A DNA stretch of 64,000 nt from Hemibagrus wyckioides (Eukaryota; Chordata; Actinopteri; Siluriformes; Bagridae): the NCBI RefSeq assembly GCF_019097595.1, contig NC_080732.1, positions 1,760,854 through 1,824,853 of the forward strand. Reading direction: 5' to 3'. Below the pieces are notes generated by a model. It did not search any database. It saw only the letters and a program-made list of their open reading frames with translations, and was not told the DNA's origin. Made by a program: the position numbers and the translations under genes. This document shows, one piece after another, positions 13,391 to 23,422 of this stretch. Position 1 is the stretch's first letter; each line of letters starts with the position of its first letter.

Positions 13391-14099
13391 GAAAATTCTG
13401 GTTGCATTTCTGACTGAAATGCAACCAAAGCTCACATGGAAATTTTTCCGCTCAGGTTCAGCTGTTGGTCATTGATTTGTTGTGGATTGTTCTGTATCTG
13501 GATCTACAGTATGATGTAGAGACCATGAGCAGGTAGATGATGGATGATGTTTATTGCCTAATTGAGAAAGCAGTCGTTCTCAGACATGTTGTGAGTCAGG
13601 AAGAGCAAACGATCTCAGAATGCTGCTTGATTGTGATCCAGAAAGCTGTGGAGCACATGTTTTTCACTAGGCCTGTAACAGATGTACTCGCTGTTGACTC
13701 TCTTCAGCCTCGGTTCCTACACACGGAAACATGTGAGTATGCGTCAGAGTTGTTCAGTAGCAGCGCTAACGGTTCTTCATGTCCTTGTTGCTCTGTGTCT
13801 TGCTGCCTCCACACCGCCTCACGATTCCATACCACGCTCTTCACACATGGTCCGGTCTGGGATTTTGGGAAAGCTGCCTCGCACATGTTCGAGGTAGAAC
13901 CTTCTTCTGCGGTCCGTGGAAGCGAACAACGTTTGGCAGGAATTCACCTAATGTCTAAGCTGTATTTCTCAAATTCTCTCGTTTGCCCTCAGTCGCTTAA
14001 TGAATTCCTTACCTTCATTGCAGCGTGCTGGAGAAACATCCAGTTTATATACATTTCACTGTCAGCTGGAAGGAGAGAACTAGCCTCGCATTAGTAAAT

Positions 14100-15900
14100 T
14101 GTTTGACTCTGTTCTCTGGTGCGCCGTTCTAATCCCTTGCATCATTATAACACGTTTAAATAAAAATGGAAAGAAAAGTTCCTAGCTCTTTTTATGAAAC
14201 CTGCGACAAGGACTCGGAGGCGCATTTGCATTTCCAAAGCGGAGCCACGACTGACCGACGGCTTCCGTATCTTTAAAGCCTTTGCGCTGGCAGCGTCTTC
14301 TTTCTGATTGTTCCTCTACACTGTTCCCTCCTGAGCTCCATGCTTTGAAAACCGCGGCTCGGCGCCAGTTCTCCGGCGCTTTTGCGAGCGATCGGACCCT
14401 TTCGCTTAATTGCCTATTCAGACCTATATGCTGAGGTAAAGAGCGGCTTTAAACGCAGACGGCTCGCTGTACGCCACTTTGTTCGTTAAACAGCGCTGGA
14501 CGTCGGAGAAAAACCTTTTTTTCTTCCTTCAACAAATGATTTTTTTAACAGCAGTATGTCAAGCTTTTTTTATTTTTTTAAAGACAGTATAATGTACATT
14601 AGCATTTCACCTGCAGCAGTTCATTACAGTGATGTGATGTTCATACAGACTCCACTCTCAAACCGACACCTTCTTTTTGTCACTAGACCTGCTTTTATTT
14701 CTTGTTTCAAATCTGCAGTCCTGAAGCATCTTTCGGTGACTTATTTGTCCTCATAAAACTTCCGGGTCCGAAAATACGTCGCTCCGTCTCTGTAGGAACC
14801 AAGAAGACTAAACTAAATGATAAGCTTCCAACATTTGTCCATTAAACGGCATCTATTTTAATTGTTTTCGGATCGTTTAGCCATGCCGCAAAAGTCTGCT
14901 TCCAAATTTGTTGCAACAATTTGCAGAAGAATCATCTGGTGTCCATAACCATAACTGCTGAAGCTACCAGCTCACTAATCAAGTACGTCTATTAAAACAT
15001 ATATAAAAGTGGATTAATTCTCATCTCTGGTGCTATTTACATAAAAAAAAGCCTCTGTACAATTTTCTCAGTCTCACCATTAACAAGGCCACGGTATTAC
15101 ACCTACTTCAAATATTTGCAATTTACTTGAGCCCACTGGCCATCAGAGATCCTCGGCGTCCTTACAAGACGTCTGGTCTCGTCCGATTTCTAATTAACTT
15201 TGCATTCTGGAAGACACTCTAATGTTCGTCAGCTTAAGAGGATCACGGCCATCATTTAATTATGAAGAGGCTAATGACGTTCTCAAATATTAACCCGGCT
15301 CTTTAAAAAGCCTCCGACTAACTAATCACGCCGAGTCCGATTTTCCCGTCAGCACGAACGAGCAAGACGGGTGTGCCGAGAGTGGAATGCGTTTCCTCTT
15401 AATCTCAAAGAGGAGGGGATTAAAAAAAAGGCTAAAAAATATTCACTGTCAGGATATTTATCTGAGGAAATAATAAAGCAGAAATCTCGAACAGACTCGC
15501 TGTTCAATTAGCAAGCCGAGCTTTAATGAGATACGTGTCTCTTTTTTAAAAAATAGCTTAAAAAGTCAGCGTTTATCGAGCGCATACTCGTCATAGCTCG
15601 AGTTTTCAAATTGAATTCTATCCGTAATGAAATGTGGCACGTACAAGGACAAAAAAATCCCGATCAATGGATCACAGCAAAGCAAATGGCATCGTATTGT
15701 TCAATTGAGTTCGCTCGTGAATTATAGACTTTTATGAGCGGTGAGTGAAGAAATTAGAAATCAAATCCTGTCTGACTTTATTCCAGTCCAGCAATCTATG
15801 CAGATTAGACAGGGGCAATTTAGCTTCCGCTGCCACGCTCATTTCCTCACCATTACACCAAAATCAACTACGACATTCCATTATTATTTAGTCTGAGAAG
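14100..15900. other. Unique intronic sequence, conserved-element-like
   Basis: About 1.8 kb with no tandem repeats or transposon motifs, balanced composition and many AATTA/TAATTA cores (for example near 15190-15330). It lies inside intron E-F. It looks like a cluster of conserved non-coding elements, but this is inferred from composition only. Confidence 0.3.
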
Positions 15901-16259
15901 AACTGTGTGGGGAAGTTGCTGAAAATGATCCTGAAATATTTTCCTTTCTTTCCTTATTTTTTCTCTACAAGACTTTACTGTCATTATGTCAATAATCTGA
16001 GTATAAATCGATATCAGTAAGGATTTGTGCTCTGTAGGTGTGGGCTAATTATCACCATAACGAGGATGTTTTCCGTCCTCACGTCTCTGAGCTTTACTCA
16101 TCAGCTATAATCCATGCTTTCATTCAACCACGCCCCCTTCACAGATTCATCCAATCCGCTTGTATGGAGCTCTCATCAGCCAATCATCAGAATTTGGATT
16201 GGAAATGAAGTTTAGAGTTTAATACCACGGCGATGTTGAATTCTGGGAAGCTGATTAAT

Positions 16260-17064
16260 TTTCTCTAACATCAGCTCTTACACGGACGTCTAAGTCAGAA
16301 GATGGAGGTCTGAGGTCTGGTTTGTATTTGACCCGTGACTTCACATGAGCATGGTGAGCATCAGCAACACAAGTGACTGTTCTCTTCACTCGCCTGTGCA
16401 CTTTATATACATCCAGGAGGATTAAAAACTCATCTGCTGTCGTCGTGATGGTCATCACGAGTCCTGAGCTTTAAAGTAAACTCCAGTTCAGAAGTATTTA
16501 TCCATTCAGAAGATGTAGATCTACCTTTCTGCAAGTATGGAAGGAACGTGAGAGGATTTTAAAATGTAAAACACTATAAAATATTGAAGGATATGATTTG
16601 AGAAACAACCTTAACTTGTTTAAACGACGACCGAAGGAAATAAATTCTGCAGCCATCTTAGATAGGTGTCACTAAAAAGGCTTAATAATAATCAGATTAA
16701 AAAACAATCCTGATATGGTGACATTTTCTGAAAGGAGGAGTTTATGGAAGGAGTCTCCAGTTTTAGAGTTTTACAACAAGGGAAGGTTTTTTACGATATA
16801 GACGTTGTCTCCCTTCATGACCTCACCCCATGCTGTCATCATTTTCAGGGGTCATCCAGAATAAATACATTTATTCACGACAGCACATGGGTTCTAACGT
16901 GAGGAAGTGACGTCTATTGATGGCAGAGAACCTTGATCTCATTGAAACCTGAATTATTTAAAGTTTTACATTCCTGAAATGTGTTTCCTAAGTTTTGTTC
17001 TCTTTTTAAATCCCTCTACAAACGAGACAAGGCCGAGTGCGAGTACAATCACTCGCTATTTTAT
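16260..17064 (-). repeat. Left arm of ~800-bp inverted repeat (around exon E)
   Basis: The reverse complement matches 19104-19890 over nearly its whole length, with scattered differences and small indels. Both arms contain a ~60-codon open stretch with DEFLILLDVYKVHRRVKRTV that differs at one residue over the shared part. It also carries GGAAGGAGTCTCCAG, a motif shared with MITE-like copies at 20930 and 54880. No known transposase domain is visible. Confidence 0.9.
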
Positions 17065-17128
17065 TCACTCGTTAAAGCAGATGAAAAAATGAGCTTCAGT
17101 AAGTGATTCAGGAAGTCTGGTGTTGTAC

Positions 17129-17231
17129 CTGTTGATTCAGCAACGTGACTGTCTGCAGGTTGGACCACAGTCTGGACCGGATGTCGTCTATCTCGCTCAG
17201 GTTATCGTCCATTCGGTTCTTGCACTCCTTC
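17129..17231 (-). CDS. Exon E of coiled-coil gene (103 bp)
   Basis: The acceptor follows a pyrimidine-rich tract ending TATGTGTAG; the donor is CAACAG before GTACAA. It completes Glu146 and encodes residues 147-180, including KECKNRMDDNLSEIDDIRSR and SNLQTVTLLNQQ. Leu, Ile and Met spacing continues the heptads. The length is not a multiple of three, so skipping it would shift the frame into exon F. The exon lies in the ~2-kb loop between the two arms of an ~800-bp inverted repeat (16260-17064 and 19104-19890). Its donor is only about 65 bp from the nearer arm. Confidence 0.85.
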
Positions 17232-17935
17232 CTACACATAAAAGACAGAAGGATGAGAAACAGCGCTCGCGTTAATGATGGCTTTCAAACAGCCGAGCAG
17301 CGATTCATCGTCTCCTGAAAGGGAAGCTTTCAAAGAGGAACTATATCATGACCTTGTTTGTGGAGGGAACAAAAAATAATAAAAAAAGATTTAAATTGAC
17401 ATTTTCTTCTTTTTCTTAATTCAAAGGGCAGGGAAAGTTATTAAGAAATGTCGGACGAGGTAAAACTGCTAGACCCACGGAAGGCATTAACATAGCCATG
17501 GACATGAATACAGACGAACATAACAAGCAGAAGAACAAGAATTCACCATCTATTAAAGAGCTTTTTCTGCGTTTTATGACGGCCGGCTTCTCAAAAGATC
17601 TCTTTAAAAGGAAATGGTCATCTAATTAACGATCTGTAGCGTAGCACACATCACGTCACGCAGACTTCTCTTCCACTTCTCTGGAAAACAGCCCATTTTC
17701 TGCACAGATGAACTCGTCCAGTCCAGTAAAAAAAAAAAAGGCGGATTCTCGGGCAACTTTTCTAAACGCTGCTTTATGAGCGACATCAGCGCCAGACTTT
17801 ATCGCTTATTAAACTATTTCTCAGGCTAATTTGCCTGTAAAGAAAAACCCAAGACTTTTATGAAGTTTATATAAAAAGCAATGGATAGGAAGAGGTCCAT
17901 CATGCTTCAGTTGCAGATTCATCTTTAATGAATTC

Positions 17936-17967
<32 letters not shown>

Positions 17968-18360
17968 TTTCCACCCTATTAGTGATGAAGTCTTACAAAA
18001 AGAAAGAGAAGAGAAAGGGAAAAAAAAAAAATCAAGATGTTACGTGGCCATTATGAAGATTTACATATAAAAGATCCTGTCTGACAAGTCATAACAGATC
18101 CATTGTGGAATAATAAGACTTGTTCGCTAATTTTTATCCCACTGCTACTTATCAGGCAATATTAAAGACCGGGGGCCAGCCAAAAAAAAAAAAATTAAAA
18201 AGATCAACAAAAGCTTTTCTTAATAAAGAGCGTTAGAGTGGACTCGACTGGGCCAGGCCTGTATAACCCCGTAATCCACAGCACACTGTAATGAGCTCTT
18301 CTTCCCCAGCATGCAAATCGTACAAGAGCTCAGAAATGAAAAGGGAAGAAGACAAGGGAG
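17232..18360. other. Intron D-E, part next to exon E
   Basis: Unique sequence with a (CA)n tract at about 17936-17963 and short A-runs at 17728, 18020 and 18182. It forms most of the loop between the inverted-repeat arms. No second exon with consistent phase was found. Confidence 0.4.
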
Positions 18361-18368
18361 GTATATGG

Positions 18369-18755
18369 TGAAGATCGGAGCGGTGTAGAGCGGAGCAGTG
18401 AAGATTGGATCGCTGAAGATTTGAGCGGTAAAGATCGGAGCAGTGAAGATCAGAAAGGTGAAGTATGGAGCGGTGAAGATTGGATCGCTGAAGATCGGCG
18501 CTGTGAAGATTGGACAGTTGAAGATTTGAGCGCTGAAGTTCGGAGTGGTGAAGTTTGGAGCGGTGAAGATCTGAGAGGTGAAGATCTGAGCAGTAAACTA
18601 TGGCGCGGTGAAGATCGGAGCAGTGAAGATTGGAGCAGTAAAGTATGTAGCAGTGAAGGTCAGAGCGGTGAAGATCAGAGTGGTGAAGATTTGAGTGCTG
18701 AAGATCGGAGCGTCGAAGTGCGGAGCGCTGAAGATCGGAGTGGTGAAGATCTCGG
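18369..18755. repeat. 15-bp minisatellite (GTGAAGATCGGAGCG-type)
   Basis: About 26 imperfect copies of a 15-bp unit. Because 15 is a multiple of three, both strands show long apparent frames: SGEDR/AEDRS repeats on plus and HRSDL/HCSDL repeats on minus. Variation is at all codon positions and there is no splice context, so the frames are not called as genes. Confidence 0.9.
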
Positions 18756-19103
18756 CTGTGACTTCTCATCGACCACATGTTAAATATCTGCAGGGATTCT
18801 GCAAGACACTACCATAAAATATGAAGTCGGCATAAACGGCATAACACCTTCTCCTGATTCGTCCAGACATTCGGAACGATTGTCTCGGACACTGAGAACC
18901 GAGAGTCCGGCTTCGCTTGTCGAGGGATAATAAAGTAGCCTCTTAATTTCTGAGAGTAAATACACAACAGAGAGAGAGAAAAATATAATAAGCAGAAAAT
19001 AAATTCTGGCCATGACGATATGTTCAGAATGTGTTTAATGCCACAGAATTGACTTGAGTACTGAATCACTCGAGTTACTCTACTTGGATTTTTTCTTTAA
19101 TGT

Positions 19104-19890
19104 AAAATAGCGAGTGATTGTACTCGCACTCAGCCTTGTCTCATTTGTAGAGGGATTTAAAAAGAGAACAAAACTAAAGAAACACATTTCAGGAATGTAA
19201 AACTTTAAATAATTCAGGTTTAAACGAGATCAAGGTTCTCTGCCATCAATAGACGTCACTTCCTCACGTTAGAACCCATGTGCTGTCGTGAATAAATGTA
19301 TTTATTCTGGATGACCCCTGAAAATGATGGGGTGAGGTCATGAGGTGGGACAACGTCTATATCGTAAAAAACCTTCTCTTGTTGTAAAACTCTAAAACTC
19401 CTTCTGTAAATTTCTCCTGACAGAAAACGTCACCATATCAGGATTGTTTTTTAATCTAATTATTATTAAGCCTTTTTAGTGACACCTATCTAAGACGGCT
19501 GGTGCATTTATTTTTCCGTCATTTTAAACGTTACAGGTTGTGTCTTAAATCACATCCTTCAATATTTTATAGTGTTTTACATTTTAAAAAATCCTCTCAT
19601 GTTCCTTCCACACCTGCAGAAAGGTAGATCTACATCTTCTAGATGAATAAATACTTCTGAATTTGAGGTTTCTTTAGCTCAGGACTCATGATGACCATCA
19701 CGACGACAGCAGATGAGTTTTTAATCCTCCTGGATGTATATAAAGTGCACAGGCGAGTGAAGAGAACAGTCACTTGCATTGCTGATGCTCACCATGCTCA
19801 TGTGAAGTCACGGGTCAAATACAAACCAGACCTCAGACCTCCATCTTCTGACTTAGACGTCCGAGTAAGAGCTGATGTTATGTTAGAGAA
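19104..19890 (+). repeat. Right arm of ~800-bp inverted repeat
   Basis: It is the reverse complement of 16260-17064. Shared landmarks include GCGAGTGATTGTACTCGCAC at the inner edge and GATGACCATCACGACGACAG near the outer edge. The outer edge has a small local duplication (GATGTTATGTTAGAGAA) against the left arm. Confidence 0.9.
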
Positions 19891-20009
19891 GATTTCTATA
19901 CAGTTCCTCCAGGAATTTTTTATGATCTTGAACTCCACCTTGAACTATTTGGAGGAAATGGCGATTTTCAAGCAGATTTTCTGCAGATTCTTTTTATGTT
20001 AATTCATCA

Positions 20010-20388
20010 TTTTATCCATAAAAATCCATGAATCCAAGATATATATAATGTCTCAGAGTAAGATTCTTCAGTATAATGTGCTGTGCCACAAAGCAGAAAT
20101 GGTTCAGGAATGGTTTGATGACCACAACAACCAGTTTGAGGTGTTGACTCCGCCTCCAAATTCCCCAGATCTCAATCCAATCCAGCATCTGTGGGATGTG
20201 CCGGACAAACAAGTCCGATGTTAAAGGATCTGCTGCTAATATCTTGGTGCCAGATCCCACAGCACACCTTCAGGGATCTAGTGGAGTCCATCATGCCTCG
20301 ACAGGTCAGGGCTTTTTTGGCAGCAAAAGGGGGACCAACATTATTATATATTAGGCCGGTGGTCATAATGTTATGGCTGATCGGTGTA
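20010..20388 (+). mobile_element. 3' end of a decayed Tc1/mariner-like transposon
   Basis: The plus strand encodes NSPDLNPIQHLWDVPDKQVR (about 20158-20217), the third catalytic motif region of Tc1-like transposases, where the family's catalytic Glu (PIEHLW) is Gln. The right terminal repeat GGTGGTCATAATGTTATGGC then TGATCGGTGTA ends near 20388. The left end and the N-terminal half are missing, and a frame break follows VRC. It is inactive. Confidence 0.85.
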
Positions 20389-20569
20389 GATATTAACTAA
20401 TGTTGTACACTACAGTATAGATTTGTACAGAATAGTATAGATAAATCATTGATCAAAAACTTTTAATTTCAAAAATTAGCTTTAAACGAGGAGCAGAAAG
20501 ACATCACAGCAGTGAGGTTCTCTCTCTCTACAGTTCAACAGGTTCTTAGGTGGGACGGAATTACGGATT

Positions 20570-20850
20570 TATTTTTCAAGACTCCAGGGTAAATATTTGG
20601 AGCGGCGCAGATCGGTTTTCCCGAGCGAGCTGCAGAAACATTCCTGTTTCTCGGTCTTCGGTTTCCAATCAGCAGCCCTGTAATTCTGCTAATTAGCCTG
20701 GGATTTGTTGACAGCTTGACTGGATTACAGGGCAGTCGGCGCTTTCTGGTGTCTGTGCCGCCATGGCTGAGTGTTTACAGTAACCCACAGCCGTAATCGC
20801 TCGCCATTTTCTAATTAAGAGCAGATAATTGTGGCTTGATTTAACGAGCG
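20570..20850. other. Conserved-element-like block in intron D-E
   Basis: Unique, balanced sequence with TGCTAATTAGCC and TTTGTTGACAGCTTGACTGG, matching homeodomain and MEIS-type (TGACAG) core sites. A similar TTTGACAGCTT occurs at about 41965. Regulatory function is an inference. Confidence 0.35.
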
Positions 20851-20929
20851 TGTGGTGAGTGCTGACGAAGTGTTGGAGAGAAAGCAGCTGGAGAGAGAGA
20901 GAGAGATGGATGAACAGGACTGTAAAGTA

Positions 20930-21250
20930 AAGGACAAGCTGTGAAGTTTTCCTTTATGTGATTTAACACATTCTGATTGGTCAGGAGATCACAGGTTTAT
21001 ATTAATGCACTCGTTCTAATGCTTTACCATTACTATAGCAACAGTTCACTCACAGGGACCCGTGGGCACATAAAGGCATTAAAATAAAATAAAAATCTTG
21101 ATTCGGTGAAGTTTTCTGTAAGAAGACATTATTTAACACGTACGGAAGGAGTCTCCAGTGTCAGAGGTAAAGCTGAAAAGTTTTATTCTCTGTGGTTTCT
21201 TGTTAAAATGACAAGCTGGAATATTAAACAAAATATTTTTTTCTAAATCA
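20930..21250. mobile_element. MITE-like dispersed repeat copy
   Basis: It starts near CATTCTGATTGGTCAGGAG, contains ACTATAGCAACAGTTCACTC and ACGGAAGGAGTCTCCAGTGT. The same landmarks occur in reverse orientation at 54880-55160. It has no coding capacity. The family cannot be named with certainty; it resembles short non-autonomous DNA elements of fish. Confidence 0.55.
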
Positions 21251-21259
21251 GGAAATGTT

Positions 21260-22170
21260 TTTAAAGCTTTAAATAAAAATAAAAAAAAAACATTAAAGAA
21301 AAAAAAATGAGTCCTGTATATCCTGCCAAATATGTGCTATTTTTTACTTAAAATAAATATAAATATGTATTTAAATTTTTATTTTTTTTCTTTATTTAAT
21401 TACAAAAAATGATTTAAAATAAATTTTAAAAATGTATAGAAAATAAATGAGAAGACCACAGGACCTGTGTGGTTTTGGTTGACTTATTTTCATTATTTTA
21501 TTTATTTATTTTATTATATAATTTTTGAGATATTATAATGTTGAGTTAGGGTCTGATCTGAAGGGAAGAGTGCAGTGACAGCACACAAGCAGCTCTTCAC
21601 ACACTCCAATAAATGTGCCAAGCTAAGTTTAGCAGCTCATTCAGCTTCCACTCAAATATAGCAGCTTTCGTCTGCACGGAGTTAAATAATAAATGACCAG
21701 CTGAATGTCCAGAACTTCAGCCTTCTTTACAGATCCATCTTAGAAGACACAGATTAAGACTTTCTTGCCTCTTGGATTGAGAGTTAAAATAAATCGCACA
21801 ATAGACGAGTTACAAACTGATAAACTTCCCTAAATATGAAGCATCTAAGAAAAAGACATAATTCTAATAAACAAAATGACCATGAATTCAGAAGCGAGCG
21901 ATTTCCTCCTGTGCGTCTCAGATTAGAGGATTACGATCGCTTCTGTTTAAACCTCACTGACGGATATTTATTAATAATGTTTTGTCAATGATTAAAGCTG
22001 ACAGAAGGAGAGATTCATCACGCTGACAGATCCTTAATGCTGCCATTAAAATATCCACATCTGAAAACTGACCAAATAAAACACACCTAAGGTTGTTTAT
22101 CTGCTTCTGTCCTGGTTTTTGTTCTTTTATTCTCCTTAATGAAGCTAATAAAGTGCTCGTTACTGATGAA
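21260..22170. other. AT-rich then unique intronic sequence
   Basis: Bases 21225-21540 are highly A/T-rich with A- and T-runs. The rest is unique with no exon, RNA gene or transposon signature visible. Confidence 0.4.
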
Positions 22171-22182
22171 CGTCAGCTTTAG

Positions 22183-22632
22183 ACGTCATAAGAACGTATT
22201 TTTCCCCCACGAGGCGAACAAACAGCAGATAAACCAATCGAAATACGAATGTGGAATGATTGACACTTCTCTGGAAGCCCCGCCCCCTACTTCCATTTTC
22301 TCACCTGGAGGCCCTGACCTACAAGTTACCTTTTGTTTCATTAAAAGTCATTAAAGAAAGATCTCATTATTACACCTTTGTAACTCATTAATAGATGTGT
22401 TAATAAGTCATAATAATAACGTGTTACTACCTTGTTAGTTTGAGATATTTCCTACTAACTCCTTATTACCACTTTATAACCAACTAGTTATTACACCTTT
22501 ATAGCACATAACTCAAATCATCACATTATTCATCATAATGACAGGTTATTAAGCATTAATAATGTTATAACGTCATTAAATAACCATCAAATGGCATAAA
22601 ATTCAGTTTCTACTTCAGACGAGTAATTTGCA
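22183..22632 (+). repeat. 450-bp direct repeat, copy 1 (left of GT array)
   Basis: Matches 33991-34455 in the same orientation, sharing ACGTCATAAGAAC, AATGATTGACACTTCT, GGAAGCCCCGCCCC, and a TAATAA/TTATTA-rich second half. The A/T-rich part with repeated ACTCATTAATA and TTATTAAGC looks MITE-like. A CTGACCAATCAG motif just past the end (22653-22664) resembles the edge of the other MITE-like copies. Confidence 0.8.
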
Positions 22633-22639
22633 AAAACTA

Positions 22640-23422
22640 ATCAACACCTTCTGACCAATCAGAGAGCAGAATTCAAAACTCATTAAAGTGATGGTGAACT
22701 CAGTTTAACTTCTATAGAAGACGGAGACAGTGAGTGTCTTCTTCACTGCTATATCGCTCACACACACACACACACACACACTCCGGTGTACTCGCTCCAC
22801 CTCCAGACGACCTCCTAGCTGATTAACAAGCTCTTGCTGATTAGCGGCGTGACCGCGGACGGCCCGAGTGGAGGAGAGAGAGGGCGAGAGAGGAGGCGAT
22901 GGCTAGCTCTCAGTGTATAAACAGTGATGAAGTGCAATACGAGACTCGCCAATCCTTTCAGCCAATCAGAGCAGGAGACGAGCGGTCCGTCAGAACACGC
23001 TCTTTAACACACTCACGCCGGGCGCGGCTTCTCACGCACAAGTGTATAATCATACCTCTGACGCATGAGAGGAACCGATTGTGTAGATTTCACACTTCAC
23101 CTTCGCTGAAAAAATCTCACAAAATCGGTCAGTGATTAAAGCAGAAAGAGTCGGGATACACAGCTGGATTATTTGATGTTTTTAAATGGCGTCTGGAACT
23201 TTAAATAATCTAAAATAAACCTCAGGTCACTTGTCCTGTGACATCATGTCTACAGGGTCCATAAATTAAAAAACTTAAAATCCACAAATCCTAACTGTGT
23301 CTGAAATCACATACATGTGCACTATTCTATGTGTGGAATGTTGGAAAGGGGGCGGAGCTAACACGGACGAGTCTTAGGTTTTTTTTTAATTAGCCCACGC
23401 TGTGTGTGTTATTTTTCAACGT
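22640..23422. other. Unique intronic sequence before the GT array
   Basis: Contains a (CA)n tract at 22759-22781 and an otherwise unique stretch with a MITE-edge-like segment at 22650-22670. No exon was found. G/T-rich array sequence begins at about 23423. Confidence 0.4.

Noticed and set aside
13537..14094. 185-codon plus-strand open frame
   Set aside because: Not low complexity, but it has no recognisable domain, no splice or promoter context, and lies antisense in an intron. A frame of this size is plausible by chance in 64 kb.
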